Source: Cetobacterium somerae ATCC BAA-474 | GTDB taxonomy: Bacteria > Fusobacteriota > Fusobacteriia > Fusobacteriales > Fusobacteriaceae | Assembly: GCF_000479045.1 (NCBI RefSeq) | Contig: NZ_KI518105.1 | Coordinates: forward strand, 1-64,000 | Length of the DNA: 64,000 nt | Direction of reading: 5' to 3' | Shown: positions 37,668 through 46,191 of the stretch, piece by piece | How the letters are laid out: the number at the start of each line of letters is the position of its first letter | Position numbering within the stretch: position 1 is the first letter of the stretch | The notes under the pieces: model-generated | Seen by the model: the letters and a program-made list of their open reading frames with translations, nothing else | Told to the model about the DNA's origin: nothing | Databases searched by the model: none | Program-made: the position numbers and the translations under genes

Positions 37668-37697
37668 TATTTACAAAATTCTTCGGAGGGGTTAAAA

Positions 37698-39446
37698 ATG
37701 GCAATTAGAAAGTTTAGAAAAAATATGAAACCAGTTATATGGGTAGTAACAATATTCTTTTTAATAAGTTTGATAGCAGGTTATGCAATGTCATTTAGAA
37801 GTAGTTCTGCAAATACACAACTAGCTTTTAAACTAAATGGTAAAAAAGTTACAATGGTAGAAGCACACAGATCTATGGCTATAATGTCTGAGAATTACAA
37901 AAGATATTTAGAAACTAATATAGATCCAGAGCTAATGAATACAATAGCTTTTAATGAGTTAATTAATAGAAATCTTTTATTAGAGATGGCAGATAAATTA
38001 AAAGTAAAAGTTTCAGGATCAGAAGTGAGTGCTCAAATGGATCAAATAAAGGCGGCTTTCCCTGATAAAGAGCAATTTAAAAGTGCACTTTTAAGTCAAG
38101 GATATACTACAAAAACTTTAGAAAATGAAATTAGAGAAAACTTAATACTACAAAAAACTTCAGAAGCTATAACTCAAGGAGTTCAGGTGACACCTGAAGA
38201 GATTGATGAATATTATGCTGATTACAAATATACAATGTTCCAAGGGAAACCATTAGAAGAGGTTAAAACTCAAATAGAGCAAGCTTTAAAAATGCAAAAA
38301 GGTGCTGAAGCATATGCAAAAGATATGTCTGAAGCTAGAGCAAAAATGAAGTTAGAGGATTTAGATAAAAACTTCGATGCCTATGTAGAAAAAGAGGCTT
38401 TTGAATTTGATGGAGTTAAAGTAAGCAACGTTGAATTTGATAAAAGAGTTTTAAATACATTAGCAATGACTAAAGGTGATTTAGAAGGGGCAAAAGAGTT
38501 AGCAAAATCATCGATTGAATCAGAGATAAAATTATTAAAAGCATCTGAAGCTAAGGGTATAAAAGTAGATTCTGTTTTACCTTTAGATTTACAAGTTGCA
38601 AATGCTGTAAAAGAACTATATAGTAAACTAAAATCAGAAGTAACATATACTCAAAATGATTTAAAAGAATTCTTTGAAGAGAATCAATTAAATTATGATA
38701 CATTAGAAAGCGCTGATGCAAATATCGCTATTTTAAAAGTTCAACCAACAGAAAGTGATGACCAAAAAGCAAAAGAAAAAGCTGAAGATCTTTTAAAGAA
38801 AGTTAATAAGGATAATTTTGCAGAGATGGCTAAAAACTTCTCAGATGGTCCAAGTGGTCCTACAGGAGGAGCCTTAGGAACTTTTAAAAAGGGAGATATG
38901 GTAAAACCTTTTGAGGATGCAGCTTTTGCAGGAACTCCTGGAGAGATTTATCCAGAAGTTGTAAAAACTCAATTTGGATATCACATAATTTTTGTACAAG
39001 AGAAAGATGATAAAGCTGAAACAGTTACAGCAAGCCATATTTTAATTATTCCAGAACCATCAGAAGAAACAATAAATTCAAAAGATGCTCAAATTGCTCA
39101 AATTGTTAAAGATTTAACAGATAAAACAATAACATTTGATGATTTGAAAAATGATAAAGATATCGTTTTCTCTGAGAAAATAGATGGAATTACAAAAGAA
39201 GGATATATTCCAGGATTAGGATATAATGAAGAGTTAGCAAAAGCTATTTATGATTCTAAAATTGGAGATGTTGGATTTATTAAAGATCAGAAAGATTTTA
39301 TAATCTATAAAAAAGATTCACAAACAGATGAGAAAAAAGCTGATTTCCAAGAGTTTGAAAATCAAGTAAAAACAGATTATATTAATGCAAAGGCTCAAGA
39401 GGCTTTAAAAGAGATTGAGTTAAGTACACAAAATACAGAAAATTAA
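37698..39446 (+). CDS. PpiD-like membrane-anchored parvulin chaperone (SurA-N/PpiC)
   Basis: This 582-residue protein has a short cytoplasmic start, one membrane anchor (about 12-32) and a long periplasmic part: SurA-N-like chaperone helices (45-200), a second helical region, then a PpiC parvulin domain (about 330-435) ending GYHIIFVQEK. NFSDGPSGPTGGALGTF and the GYH histidine are typical. ASHILII (about 446) starts a degenerate second parvulin-like repeat. It is like PpiD, which helps secreted proteins fold at the SecYEG exit. GGAGGGG is placed before the ATG. It is likely cotranscribed with the upstream regulator. Confidence 0.85.
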   Translation: MAIRKFRKNMKPVIWVVTIFFLISLIAGYAMSFRSSSANTQLAFKLNGKKVTMVEAHRSMAIMSENYKRYLETNIDPELMNTIAFNELINRNLLLEMADKLKVKVSGSEVSAQMDQIKAAFPDKEQFKSALLSQGYTTKTLENEIRENLILQKTSEAITQGVQVTPEEIDEYYADYKYTMFQGKPLEEVKTQIEQALKMQKGAEAYAKDMSEARAKMKLEDLDKNFDAYVEKEAFEFDGVKVSNVEFDKRVLNTLAMTKGDLEGAKELAKSSIESEIKLLKASEAKGIKVDSVLPLDLQVANAVKELYSKLKSEVTYTQNDLKEFFEENQLNYDTLESADANIAILKVQPTESDDQKAKEKAEDLLKKVNKDNFAEMAKNFSDGPSGPTGGALGTFKKGDMVKPFEDAAFAGTPGEIYPEVVKTQFGYHIIFVQEKDDKAETVTASHILIIPEPSEETINSKDAQIAQIVKDLTDKTITFDDLKNDKDIVFSEKIDGITKEGYIPGLGYNEELAKAIYDSKIGDVGFIKDQKDFIIYKKDSQTDEKKADFQEFENQVKTDYINAKAQEALKEIELSTQNTEN

Positions 39447-39453
39447 AAAAATG

Positions 39454-39485
39454 AGAAGGATTTTTAAAAATCCTTCTTTTTATTT
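39454..39485 (+). terminator. Rho-independent terminator
   Basis: AGAAGGATTTTT (39454-39465) is followed immediately by its complement AAAAATCCTTCT (39466-39477) and TTTTATTT. The loop would be about four bases of the A/T part. Confidence 0.85.
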
Positions 39486-39494
39486 AAAAAAAAA

Positions 39495-39523
39495 TTGCAT
39501 ATTTACCAAAAATATAATATAAT
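39495..39523 (+). promoter_or_regulatory. Sigma-70 promoter of the dnaG-rpoD operon
   Basis: TTGCAT (39495-39500), 17 bases and TATAAT (39518-39523). The leader of about 60 bases contains a small AGAGC/GCTCT hairpin (39531-39545). Confidence 0.75.
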
Positions 39524-39590
39524 TTAGGATAGAGCGGTTTGCTCTTAAATATTTTTTACTTAAAAAATCTAAGAGATTAGGAGAATATTG

Positions 39591-41372
39591 ATGAAATATA
39601 AATCAGAAGATATTGATTTATTGTTACAACAATTACATATTGAAGAGGTTGTAGGAGAATTTGTTGATTTAAAGAAAACAGGAGCTAACTTTAAAGGTTT
39701 GTGTCCTTTTCACCAAGATAACAATCCATCATTTGTAGTAAGTCCAAATAAGAACATATGTAAATGTTTTGTTTGTGGTGCAGGTGGGAATCCTATAAAA
39801 TTCTATTCAGAGTATAAAAAAATATCTTTTGTTGAAGCAGTAGAAGAGTTAGCAAATAAATATAATATTCCAATAAAAAAAGTAGGAAATAGTAAAGTTA
39901 ATGAAAATAAAGAGTATTATGAAATTATGGAAGAGGCTCACAACTATTACAAAGAGGAGATGTTTAAAAATACAGCTCGTGATGCTTTAGAATATCTATC
40001 TAAAAGAAAAATAAACCCAAAATTAATAAAAGAGAATGAAATAGGATATGCCCCCAATGAATGGACAGGGCTTTATGATTATCTTATAAAAAAGGGGTTT
40101 GAAAAAAAGAAGATATTTGATTTAGGATTAGCTAAAGAAAATGAAAAAGGAATTTATGATGCTTTTAGAAATAGGATTATTTTTCCAATATACTCAGTTT
40201 CAGGTAAAATTATAGCTTTTGGTGGTAGATCTTTAGAGGATAGCAAAGATATTCCAAAATATATAAACTCACAGGAAACACCTATTTTCTCAAAAGGAAA
40301 AAACTTATATGGTTTTATCCAAAAAGGAAGTAATATTAAAAAGAAGAATTATTCGATTTTAATGGAAGGGTATATGGATGTCTTATCAAGCCATTCTTAT
40401 GGATTTGATGTGGCTTTAGCACCATTGGGAACAGCTTTAACAGAAGAACAAGCGCATCTATTGAAAAAATATACTAATAATGTAATACTTTCTTTTGATA
40501 TGGATGAAGCTGGACAAAAAGCTACTGAGAGATCTATACTTATTTTAAAATCAGCAGGATTCAATATAAGAGTATTATTATATAAAGATGCAAAAGATCC
40601 TGATGATTACTTAAAAAAATATGGAAAAGAAGCATTTTTAAAAGTTGTAAAAGATTCTTTAGAAGCTTTTGATTATCTTTATTTAAGATATTCATCTGAG
40701 TATAGTTTAGAAGATCACATGTCAAAACAAAATTTCATAAATAGATTTAAAGATTTTTTTCAATGTTTAGAAAGTGATTTAGAAAGAAGTTTATATATTG
40801 ATAAGTTAGGTAAGTCATTAAATATTGAATTAGATGTACTGAAATCTATTTTAATAACAAACAATAAAAAAAGAATAAAAAATACTTACGAAAAAAAAGA
40901 GGAAAGTAAGGATTTAGACGAAAAAGGACTATATAATCTAGAGAAGTTGACATTAGCATTAGTTCTTTCTCAAAATGAGTACATTGAAGATTTTAGGGAT
41001 AAAGAGATTAGTAGTAGTTTAGGGAAAAAAATATTTCAATATATAGAGTTTTTAAAAGAAAATCAAGAGAAAAGTTCTAACATAATAAAGGATATAATAT
41101 TAACGGGAAATTTGAGTCAAGATGAAGAGAAAGAGCTAGTAAATATATCATTACTTTCTATAGATGATTACTCAAATAAATTGGATATAGAAAAAGGGTT
41201 TCAAATTATTTTTATGTCATGGTTTATTTTAGAATTAAAAGAAGCATTAAAAGAGAGAAGTAACTTATTAAAACATATCAAGCTAAAGAAAATAGAGGAT
41301 AAATTGAAACAACATATTGAGTTCAATGACCTTCGTGCATTGTATGATGAATTTAAGAGTATCAATGCTTAA
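39591..41372 (+). CDS. dnaG: DNA primase
   Basis: DnaG synthesises RNA primers at the replication fork. The CHC2 zinc finger is C38, H41, C59, C62. The TOPRIM catalytic domain shows LMEGYMDVLSS and LSFDMDEAGQKAT, with the acidic metal ligands and the DPDDYLKKYG motif. The C-terminal helicase-interaction domain (about 430-593) is poorly conserved, as usual. A TTG at 39588 is in frame, but TAGGAG and the normal N-terminus favour ATG 39591. It opens the macromolecular synthesis operon with rpoD; rpsU, often first in this operon, is not here. Confidence 0.96.
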   Translation: MKYKSEDIDLLLQQLHIEEVVGEFVDLKKTGANFKGLCPFHQDNNPSFVVSPNKNICKCFVCGAGGNPIKFYSEYKKISFVEAVEELANKYNIPIKKVGNSKVNENKEYYEIMEEAHNYYKEEMFKNTARDALEYLSKRKINPKLIKENEIGYAPNEWTGLYDYLIKKGFEKKKIFDLGLAKENEKGIYDAFRNRIIFPIYSVSGKIIAFGGRSLEDSKDIPKYINSQETPIFSKGKNLYGFIQKGSNIKKKNYSILMEGYMDVLSSHSYGFDVALAPLGTALTEEQAHLLKKYTNNVILSFDMDEAGQKATERSILILKSAGFNIRVLLYKDAKDPDDYLKKYGKEAFLKVVKDSLEAFDYLYLRYSSEYSLEDHMSKQNFINRFKDFFQCLESDLERSLYIDKLGKSLNIELDVLKSILITNNKKRIKNTYEKKEESKDLDEKGLYNLEKLTLALVLSQNEYIEDFRDKEISSSLGKKIFQYIEFLKENQEKSSNIIKDIILTGNLSQDEEKELVNISLLSIDDYSNKLDIEKGFQIIFMSWFILELKEALKERSNLLKHIKLKKIEDKLKQHIEFNDLRALYDEFKSINA

Positions 41373-41415
41373 AATTTTGAGAGATAATTTTATTCAATAG
41401 AGGAGGCTTCAACTA

Positions 41416-42657
41416 ATGAAGGAGTTTATAAAAAATGAAAAGGTTTTAGCTTTATTAAGAAAGGCAATGGAAAATAAAGTAATAAGCTATGAAGAGATTA
41501 ATAGCCAATTAAGTGCAGATTTTCCGCCAGAAAGAATAGAGTTTTTAATAAATGGAATGACAGAACAGGGAATAAAAATCATTTCCCAAGAAGAAGTAAA
41601 GAAACAGGAAAATATTAAGAGAAAAGACGATGGTAGAAAAGATGTAAAAAAAGTTATAACTCCACTATTAAAAAGACCTGTTGTTGAATTAGATGAAGAT
41701 GAGGATGAAGAAGAAAAAAGTAGCAGTACTGAATATTCAGATGATTTCGATTTTAATCCAGATGAAATTGAAGAGGTAACTGAAGATGATTTAGTAAATG
41801 ATGATTTATTTAGTATAACTGGTGAAATGGAAGTAGACGAGCCTATAAAGATGTATTTAAGAGAAATCGGACAGATTCCATTATTAACTCATGAAGAAGA
41901 GTTAGGATATGCAAAAGCAGCTTTAGAAGGAGACGAATACTCTCAACAACAACTTATTGAAGCAAACCTTAGACTAGTTGTAAGTATAGCTAAAAAACAT
42001 ACAAATAGAGGTTTAAAGTTATTAGACTTAATTCAAGAAGGAAATATAGGATTGATGAAAGCGGTAGAAAAGTTTGAATATAGTAAGGGATATAAATTCT
42101 CTACATATGCTACTTGGTGGATAAGACAAGCTATTACAAGAGCAATAGCTGACCAAGGAAGAACAATTCGTATACCAGTTCATATGATAGAAACTATTAA
42201 TAAAATTAAAAAAGAAGCTAGAATATACCTTCAAGAAACAGGAAAAGATGCTACTCCAGAAGTTTTAGCTGATAGATTAGGAATGGAAGTTGAAAAAATT
42301 AAAAGTATTCAAGAGATGAATCAAGATCCAATATCTTTAGAAACTCCAGTTGGAAGTGAAGAGGATAGTGAATTAGGAGATTTCGTAGAAGATAATAAAA
42401 TGCAAAATCCATATGAATTAACAAATAGAACTTTACTTAGAGAGCAATTAAATGATGTTTTAAAAACTTTAAGTAGCAGAGAAGAGCAAGTTTTAATCTT
42501 TAGATACGGATTAAATGATGGTGCACCAAAAACTCTAGAAGAGGTTGGAAAAATATTTAAAGTAACAAGAGAAAGAATCAGACAAATAGAGGTTAAAGCA
42601 CTTAGAAAATTAAGACATCCAAGTAGAAGAAAGAAACTAGAAGATTTTAAAGTATAA
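41416..42657 (+). CDS. rpoD: Primary RNA polymerase sigma factor RpoD
   Basis: This is the housekeeping sigma-70. Region 1.1-like acidic N-terminus (1-135) precedes region 1.2 ([16 protein letters not shown], from 142), region 2 with [16 protein letters not shown] (from about 203) and [17 protein letters not shown] for -10 recognition and melting. Region 3 follows, then region 4 with [20 protein letters not shown] for the -35 element (from about 382). Length 413 residues is typical of non-enteric RpoD. AGGAGG precedes the ATG. A strong terminator follows, before a degenerate paralogue. Confidence 0.98.
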   Translation: MKEFIKNEKVLALLRKAMENKVISYEEINSQLSADFPPERIEFLINGMTEQGIKIISQEEVKKQENIKRKDDGRKDVKKVITPLLKRPVVELDEDEDEEEKSSSTEYSDDFDFNPDEIEEVTEDDLVNDDLFSITGEMEVDEPIKMYLREIGQIPLLTHEEELGYAKAALEGDEYSQQQLIEANLRLVVSIAKKHTNRGLKLLDLIQEGNIGLMKAVEKFEYSKGYKFSTYATWWIRQAITRAIADQGRTIRIPVHMIETINKIKKEARIYLQETGKDATPEVLADRLGMEVEKIKSIQEMNQDPISLETPVGSEEDSELGDFVEDNKMQNPYELTNRTLLREQLNDVLKTLSSREEQVLIFRYGLNDGAPKTLEEVGKIFKVTRERIRQIEVKALRKLRHPSRRKKLEDFKV

Positions 42658-42663
42658 AACAAT

Positions 42664-42696
42664 ATGGGGGAGATTTCTATCCCCCATTTTATTATT
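42664..42696 (+). terminator. Rho-independent terminator after rpoD
   Basis: ATGGGGGA (42664-42671) and TCCCCCAT (42680-42687) form a G/C-rich stem, followed by TTTTATTATT. It separates rpoD from the following sigma-like gene, which has no clear promoter of its own. Confidence 0.88.
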
Positions 42697-42715
42697 AACT
42701 AAAAAAGGGGACACT

Positions 42716-43549
42716 ATGAAGATAAAAGCATTTGAAAAAGAGATATTAGAAAATTGTATTGATGATAAGGACTTTGTAAAATTTTTAAAAGAGAATTCAA
42801 ATTTAAAATTAGAATTAGAAACTGTAGATATAAGAAAAGAAGAAAAGGTTGAAGAGAATAGTTATGTAGTAGAAGGGATTGTTGGAGAGTATTTAGAGGA
42901 GATCTCTTATATTCAACCACTTTCAAAAGAGGAACTAGAAACTGTTTTAGAAACTTTAGATGAAGAAGAAAGTGCTCATAAATTAATAGAGAGTAATTTA
43001 AGAGAAGTTGCAAATATAGCTTTTGATTATTTAATAGCTGGAATTGATTATTTAGATTTAATTCAAGAGGGAAATATTGGAGTAATAAAATCTTTAGAAG
43101 AGTATAGACCATCAAATGGAGATATTATAGAGTATATTAAATTATGGGCTAGAAGAGAGATGTTACTATTTGTAGATGAAAAAGTAGAAACAGAAAAGTA
43201 TATGTATAAAGGATACTTCTCAAAAAGAAAAGAGGAGTTAATAGAGCATGAAATTGTAGCAGAGTTAGAGGAAGAGGATACTGACGAGATTCCTTTAGAT
43301 GAAAAATCAGAAATAATAGAAGAAAAAATAAATGAAGTTGAAAAACTTGATTATAATTCAGTTCTTAAAAAAATATCTCACTTAGAAGAGGAGATTTTAA
43401 AAAGATACTATGGATTAATCGGAGATAAAAGAGAATCTCTATTTGAAATTGAAAATGCATTAGATTTAAAAAGAGGAGAAGGTGAGCAGCTATTTGAAGA
43501 AGCTCTAACAAAAATATCTTTAGGAGGAGGAAGAAGTTTAAAGATATGA
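42716..43549 (+). CDS. Degenerate sigma-70-like protein (RpoD paralogue)
   Basis: The 277-residue protein aligns by eye with RpoD just upstream. Residues 57-70 (GEYLEEISYIQPLS) match region 1.2, and 90-127 ([28 protein letters not shown]) match regions 2.1-2.2, including the core-RNAP-binding LIQEGNIG. Residues 131-156, where the -10-recognising [13 protein letters not shown] should be, read GDIIEYIKLWARREML, without the aromatic melting residues. Region 3 is replaced by an acidic linker. Residues 216-267 resemble region 4 (EEEILKRYYGL) but lack the RxRIRQIE recognition helix. It may bind core polymerase without recognising promoters. It overlaps the Nif3 gene by four bases. Confidence 0.75.
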   Translation: MKIKAFEKEILENCIDDKDFVKFLKENSNLKLELETVDIRKEEKVEENSYVVEGIVGEYLEEISYIQPLSKEELETVLETLDEEESAHKLIESNLREVANIAFDYLIAGIDYLDLIQEGNIGVIKSLEEYRPSNGDIIEYIKLWARREMLLFVDEKVETEKYMYKGYFSKRKEELIEHEIVAELEEEDTDEIPLDEKSEIIEEKINEVEKLDYNSVLKKISHLEEEILKRYYGLIGDKRESLFEIENALDLKRGEGEQLFEEALTKISLGGGRSLKI

Positions 43550-44334
43550 AGCTAAGTAAAATTATAAATTTTTTAGAAGAGAAATTTCCAACTTCTTTAG
43601 CTGAAGATTGGGACAATGTAGGATTATTAATAGGAAAAAGGGATTCGAAAATAACTGGAATTTTATTATCATTAGATTTAACAGAGAGTGTTATTGATAA
43701 AGCGATTGAAGCAGGTGCAAATCTAATAATAACGCATCACCCGGTAATCTTTACATCTTTGAAAAAGATAACTAATGACACTTTAGCAGGACGAAAAATA
43801 ATAAAATTAATAGAAAATGGAATTTCAGTATACTCAATGCATACAAATTTAGATTCAGGAAAATCAGGATTAAATGATTTTTTAGGTGAGAATATACTTG
43901 GAATGAAAAATGGAAAAATACTTGATCCAATGGAAAGTAATGGAAGAGAGTATGGGATTGGAAGAGTTTATAAACTAGATGAAAGTTTAAGTATAGAAAA
44001 TTTATCGAATTTATTGAAAGAAAAGTTAAATTTAAATAGTATAAATGTAGTAAGATCAAAAGAAGAAAGAGAGATAAAAAAAATCTCTTTAGTCAGTGGG
44101 GCAGGGGCGTCTTATTGGAGAAAAGCTAAAAAATTAGGAGCACAAGTTCTAATTACAGGAGATATAAAATATCATGAAGCTATGGATGCAAGAGAGGAAA
44201 ATTTTACTTTGATTGATATAGGTCATTTTGAAAGTGAGTGGATATTTTCAAACTTGTTGGAAAGTTTATTGAAAAAAGAGTTTGAAATAGAAATTTCAAT
44301 ATACAATGATGGCCCAATATTTCAAAAAATGTAA
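43546..44334 (+). CDS. Nif3-like dinuclear metal-centre protein
   Basis: This 262-residue protein belongs to the NIF3/DUF34 (YqfO) family: hexameric rings with a two-metal site. Metal ligands include ITHHPVIFTSLK histidines (about residues 64-65), the HTNLDSGKSG segment and, near the end, IDIGHFESEW. The family's substrate is uncertain; some are called GTP cyclohydrolase I type 2, without good proof. ATGA overlap with the sigma-like gene indicates coupling, and in many Firmicutes this gene lies after rpoD (sigA), so the order is old. Confidence 0.9.
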   Translation: MKLSKIINFLEEKFPTSLAEDWDNVGLLIGKRDSKITGILLSLDLTESVIDKAIEAGANLIITHHPVIFTSLKKITNDTLAGRKIIKLIENGISVYSMHTNLDSGKSGLNDFLGENILGMKNGKILDPMESNGREYGIGRVYKLDESLSIENLSNLLKEKLNLNSINVVRSKEEREIKKISLVSGAGASYWRKAKKLGAQVLITGDIKYHEAMDAREENFTLIDIGHFESEWIFSNLLESLLKKEFEIEISIYNDGPIFQKM

Positions 44335-44346
44335 GGAGAACATAGG

Positions 44347-44910
44347 ATGCTAAAAAAAGTTATGGTAGGTTCATTGATATTTTCTACTTTGGTCCTTGGA
44401 AAAATAAATGATTATAGAAATGTTTTTTCAGAAGATGATAAATCAAATTTATTGACAGTTGTAGAAACTTTCCAAGAAAAAACAGGAGATAAACTTTATC
44501 TGAATACTTTAGAAGAAAATGAAGGTTTTGAGGCAGATGAACAAGAGAAAACAGTTATTGTAAATTTAATAAAAAATAATGAAAATGATGTTTTAAAGGT
44601 ACAATTAAAAATTTCACAGGATTTAAATCCTGAAGATATGGCTTCAGATTTATCGTTATTATTAACAAATGTGGAAGAGTATGTAGGTGAAAAAAATGAG
44701 ACTCTGATAGCAACAAATCTAGTTGAGGGGTTACAAGAGATATTTGTAGCAACATCTGATTCTCAAGAGAATAGTAAAGATTTAGAACAGATGTCACTAG
44801 GTACTAAGGTATTTTTAGGAATTTTGTTGACATTTTTAGTATTATCTATTAGAATAATACAGGTAAAAAGAAAAAAGAAAAAATACAAGTTAAAAAGTGA
44901 TAGGTATTAG
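44347..44910 (+). CDS. Membrane protein with signal peptide and TPM-like extracytoplasmic domain
   Basis: This 187-residue protein has a signal sequence (1-18), an acidic extracytoplasmic domain (about 20-145) and one C-terminal membrane span (about 151-168), then a basic tail (RKKKKYKLK). The start of the domain, INDYRNVFSEDDKSNLLTVVETFQEKTG, resembles TPM-domain proteins, although later TPM features are weak. Its function is not known. AAGGAG precedes the ATG. Its last 84 bases hold a perfect promoter (44827-44855) and the 5' end of the rnpB gene, so the two genes overlap. Confidence 0.7.
   Translation: MLKKVMVGSLIFSTLVLGKINDYRNVFSEDDKSNLLTVVETFQEKTGDKLYLNTLEENEGFEADEQEKTVIVNLIKNNENDVLKVQLKISQDLNPEDMASDLSLLLTNVEEYVGEKNETLIATNLVEGLQEIFVATSDSQENSKDLEQMSLGTKVFLGILLTFLVLSIRIIQVKRKKKKYKLKSDRY
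44827..44855 (+). promoter_or_regulatory. Consensus promoter for rnpB inside the upstream coding region
   Basis: TTGACA (44827-44832), 17 bases and TAGAAT (44850-44855). A start at about 44862 would leave a leader of some 37 bases to trim from the RNase P RNA. The promoter lies in codons for the membrane span of the preceding protein. Confidence 0.75.
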
Positions 44911-45234
44911 AGTTAATCGCTTGCGTTAGCAAGAGGAAAGTCCGGGCTCCACAGAGCGAAAAGGGTAGCTAACGGCTACTAAAGGAAACTTTAAGGAAAG
45001 TGCCACAGAAAATAGACCGCTACATTTTGTAGTAAGGGTGAAAAGGCGGTGTAAGAGACCACCAGTTCTTTAGGAGACTAAAGAAGCTAGGTAAACCCCC
45101 TTTGGAGCAAGACTAAATAGGAGAGAATAGGGGCTGCTCGTCCTCTCTCAGGGTAAGTTGCTTGAAGCTATAAGCAATTATAGCTCTAGATAAATGATTG
45201 ACAAATACAAAACCCGGCTTATTTAATGCCTATC
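44899..45234 (+). ncRNA. rnpB: RNase P RNA (bacterial type A-like)
   Basis: This is the catalytic RNA of RNase P, which cuts tRNA 5' leaders. The conserved blocks are in order: GAGGAAAGTCCGGGCTCC (44933-44950), ACAGAAAATAGACCGC (45005-45020), the GGTAAACCCC loop that pairs with tRNA CCA (45090-45099), and AGATAAATGATTGAC followed by AACCCGGCTTA (45188-45221). The ends pair as helix P1: GATAGG-T-ATTA (44899-44909) with TAAT-G-CCTATC (45224-45234). So the mature 5' end lies about 11 bases inside the upstream reading frame. Total length is about 336 bases. Confidence 0.95.
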
Positions 45235-45249
45235 AATAATAAACAACTG

Positions 45250-45290
45250 AGTCAAGAAATTTTATATAAATTCCTTGGCTTTATTTTTTA
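45250..45290 (+). terminator. Rho-independent terminator of rnpB
   Basis: AGTCAAGAAATTT (45250-45262) pairs with AAATTCCTTGGCT (45268-45280), using G-U pairs and one mismatch, followed by TTATTTTTT. Confidence 0.75.
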
Positions 45291-45318
45291 TATAAAATCT
45301 TATTAGGAGAAAATTGTT

Positions 45319-46083
45319 ATGAAAAAGATGAAAATAGCAATAGGAGTAATATTATTAGCACTAGTAGGGTGTACTCCTTTAGAAAAGAAAATAAGTGATG
45401 AGGAAAGAATTTTATTGCCATCAGTTCCAAAGCAAGCTTATGATGTAAGTATATCAACTATGCCAGAAGGTGAATTTATACCTCAAACAGATATAATTCA
45501 TACAGGTCAAAACGTAGCTTTAGCAGAAAATGCAGTTACAGAGATTACTTTAAATGGAATAGATCAAGTAAATATAGCAAAAAAACAAGTTAGAAATAAA
45601 TTAGCTTATAATGGGAATTCAACTGTACCTTTTACAGGGACATTTGCAGCAGTAGTAGGTGTTCATAAACACTATACTGAAGACTATAGAGATGGAAAAT
45701 TAAGTGGTTATAAGATTTGGTATTCTGAAGCAGGAAGAGTAGGATTAAAAGAGCCTTATGCAAATGGAGTTAAAAATGGAGTTCAAGAAACATATTATAG
45801 AAATACAGGAAATATTCGTTCAAGAATAACATATTCAGGTGGAAGAATATCTGGACCAGCAACTTGGTATGACAATACAGGAAAAATATTACATCAAGAG
45901 GATTTTAAAGGTGGAAATGGAGAATGGATTGCATACTGGGATAATGGAAAAGTTAGAGAGAAAGGTAGATTAGCAGGTGGACTTCAAAATGGAGAATGGA
46001 GAAGTTATACACCAAAAGGTGAATTAGAAAAAATTACAAATTACAGAAATGGATCTCCTTTATCACAAGAGTGGTTAAAATAA
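45319..46083 (+). CDS. YwqK-type (MORN-like repeat) lipoprotein
   Basis: The 254-residue protein has a lipobox, LALVGC with C19, so it is probably lipid-anchored. From about residue 115 it consists of short beta-hairpin repeats of the YwqK/MORN kind: YYRNTGNIRSRITYSGGRISG, TWYDNTGKILHQEDFKGGNGEW, YWDNGKVREKGRLAGGLQNGEW (parts). YwqK is called an antitoxin component in one Bacillus system, but such repeats are general cell-surface modules in Fusobacteria; no toxin gene is adjacent. AGGAGA precedes the ATG. It lies between the rnpB terminator and the rplU promoter. Confidence 0.82.
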   Translation: MKKMKIAIGVILLALVGCTPLEKKISDEERILLPSVPKQAYDVSISTMPEGEFIPQTDIIHTGQNVALAENAVTEITLNGIDQVNIAKKQVRNKLAYNGNSTVPFTGTFAAVVGVHKHYTEDYRDGKLSGYKIWYSEAGRVGLKEPYANGVKNGVQETYYRNTGNIRSRITYSGGRISGPATWYDNTGKILHQEDFKGGNGEWIAYWDNGKVREKGRLAGGLQNGEWRSYTPKGELEKITNYRNGSPLSQEWLK

Positions 46084-46088
46084 ATTAG

Positions 46089-46117
46089 TTGACAAAATAC
46101 ATAAAAAATGATATGAT
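46089..46117 (+). promoter_or_regulatory. Near-consensus sigma-70 promoter of rplU-prp-rpmA
   Basis: TTGACA (46089-46094), 17 bases and TATGAT (46112-46117). This is a strong promoter, as expected for ribosomal protein genes. Confidence 0.88.
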
Positions 46118-46124
46118 TAACAGT

Positions 46125-46191
46125 AGATTAAGCTTGGATAAGGTCGTCAGCAACCGAATCTAGCGATCTTTATACTTTTGGAGGTGTTAGA
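46125..46191 (+). promoter_or_regulatory. rplU leader RNA, candidate L21 leader
   Basis: The 68-base leader contains AGATT (46125-46129) pairing with AATCT (46157-46161), and an inner GGT/ACC helix around GTCAGCA. It is in the place of the known L21 leader elements that provide feedback control. Membership in that family is not shown by sequence alone. GGAGGTG near its end is the rplU ribosome site. Confidence 0.45.

Noticed and set aside
39531-39545. AGAGC-GGTTT-GCTCT hairpin in the dnaG leader as a regulatory RNA
   Set aside because: The stem is only five pairs, with no other conserved element; I mention it only as part of the leader.
45319-46083. Toxin-antitoxin pair, because the protein has YwqK-type repeats
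   Set aside because: No toxin-like gene is adjacent, and the lipobox places the protein outside the cytoplasm, so it is treated as a surface lipoprotein.
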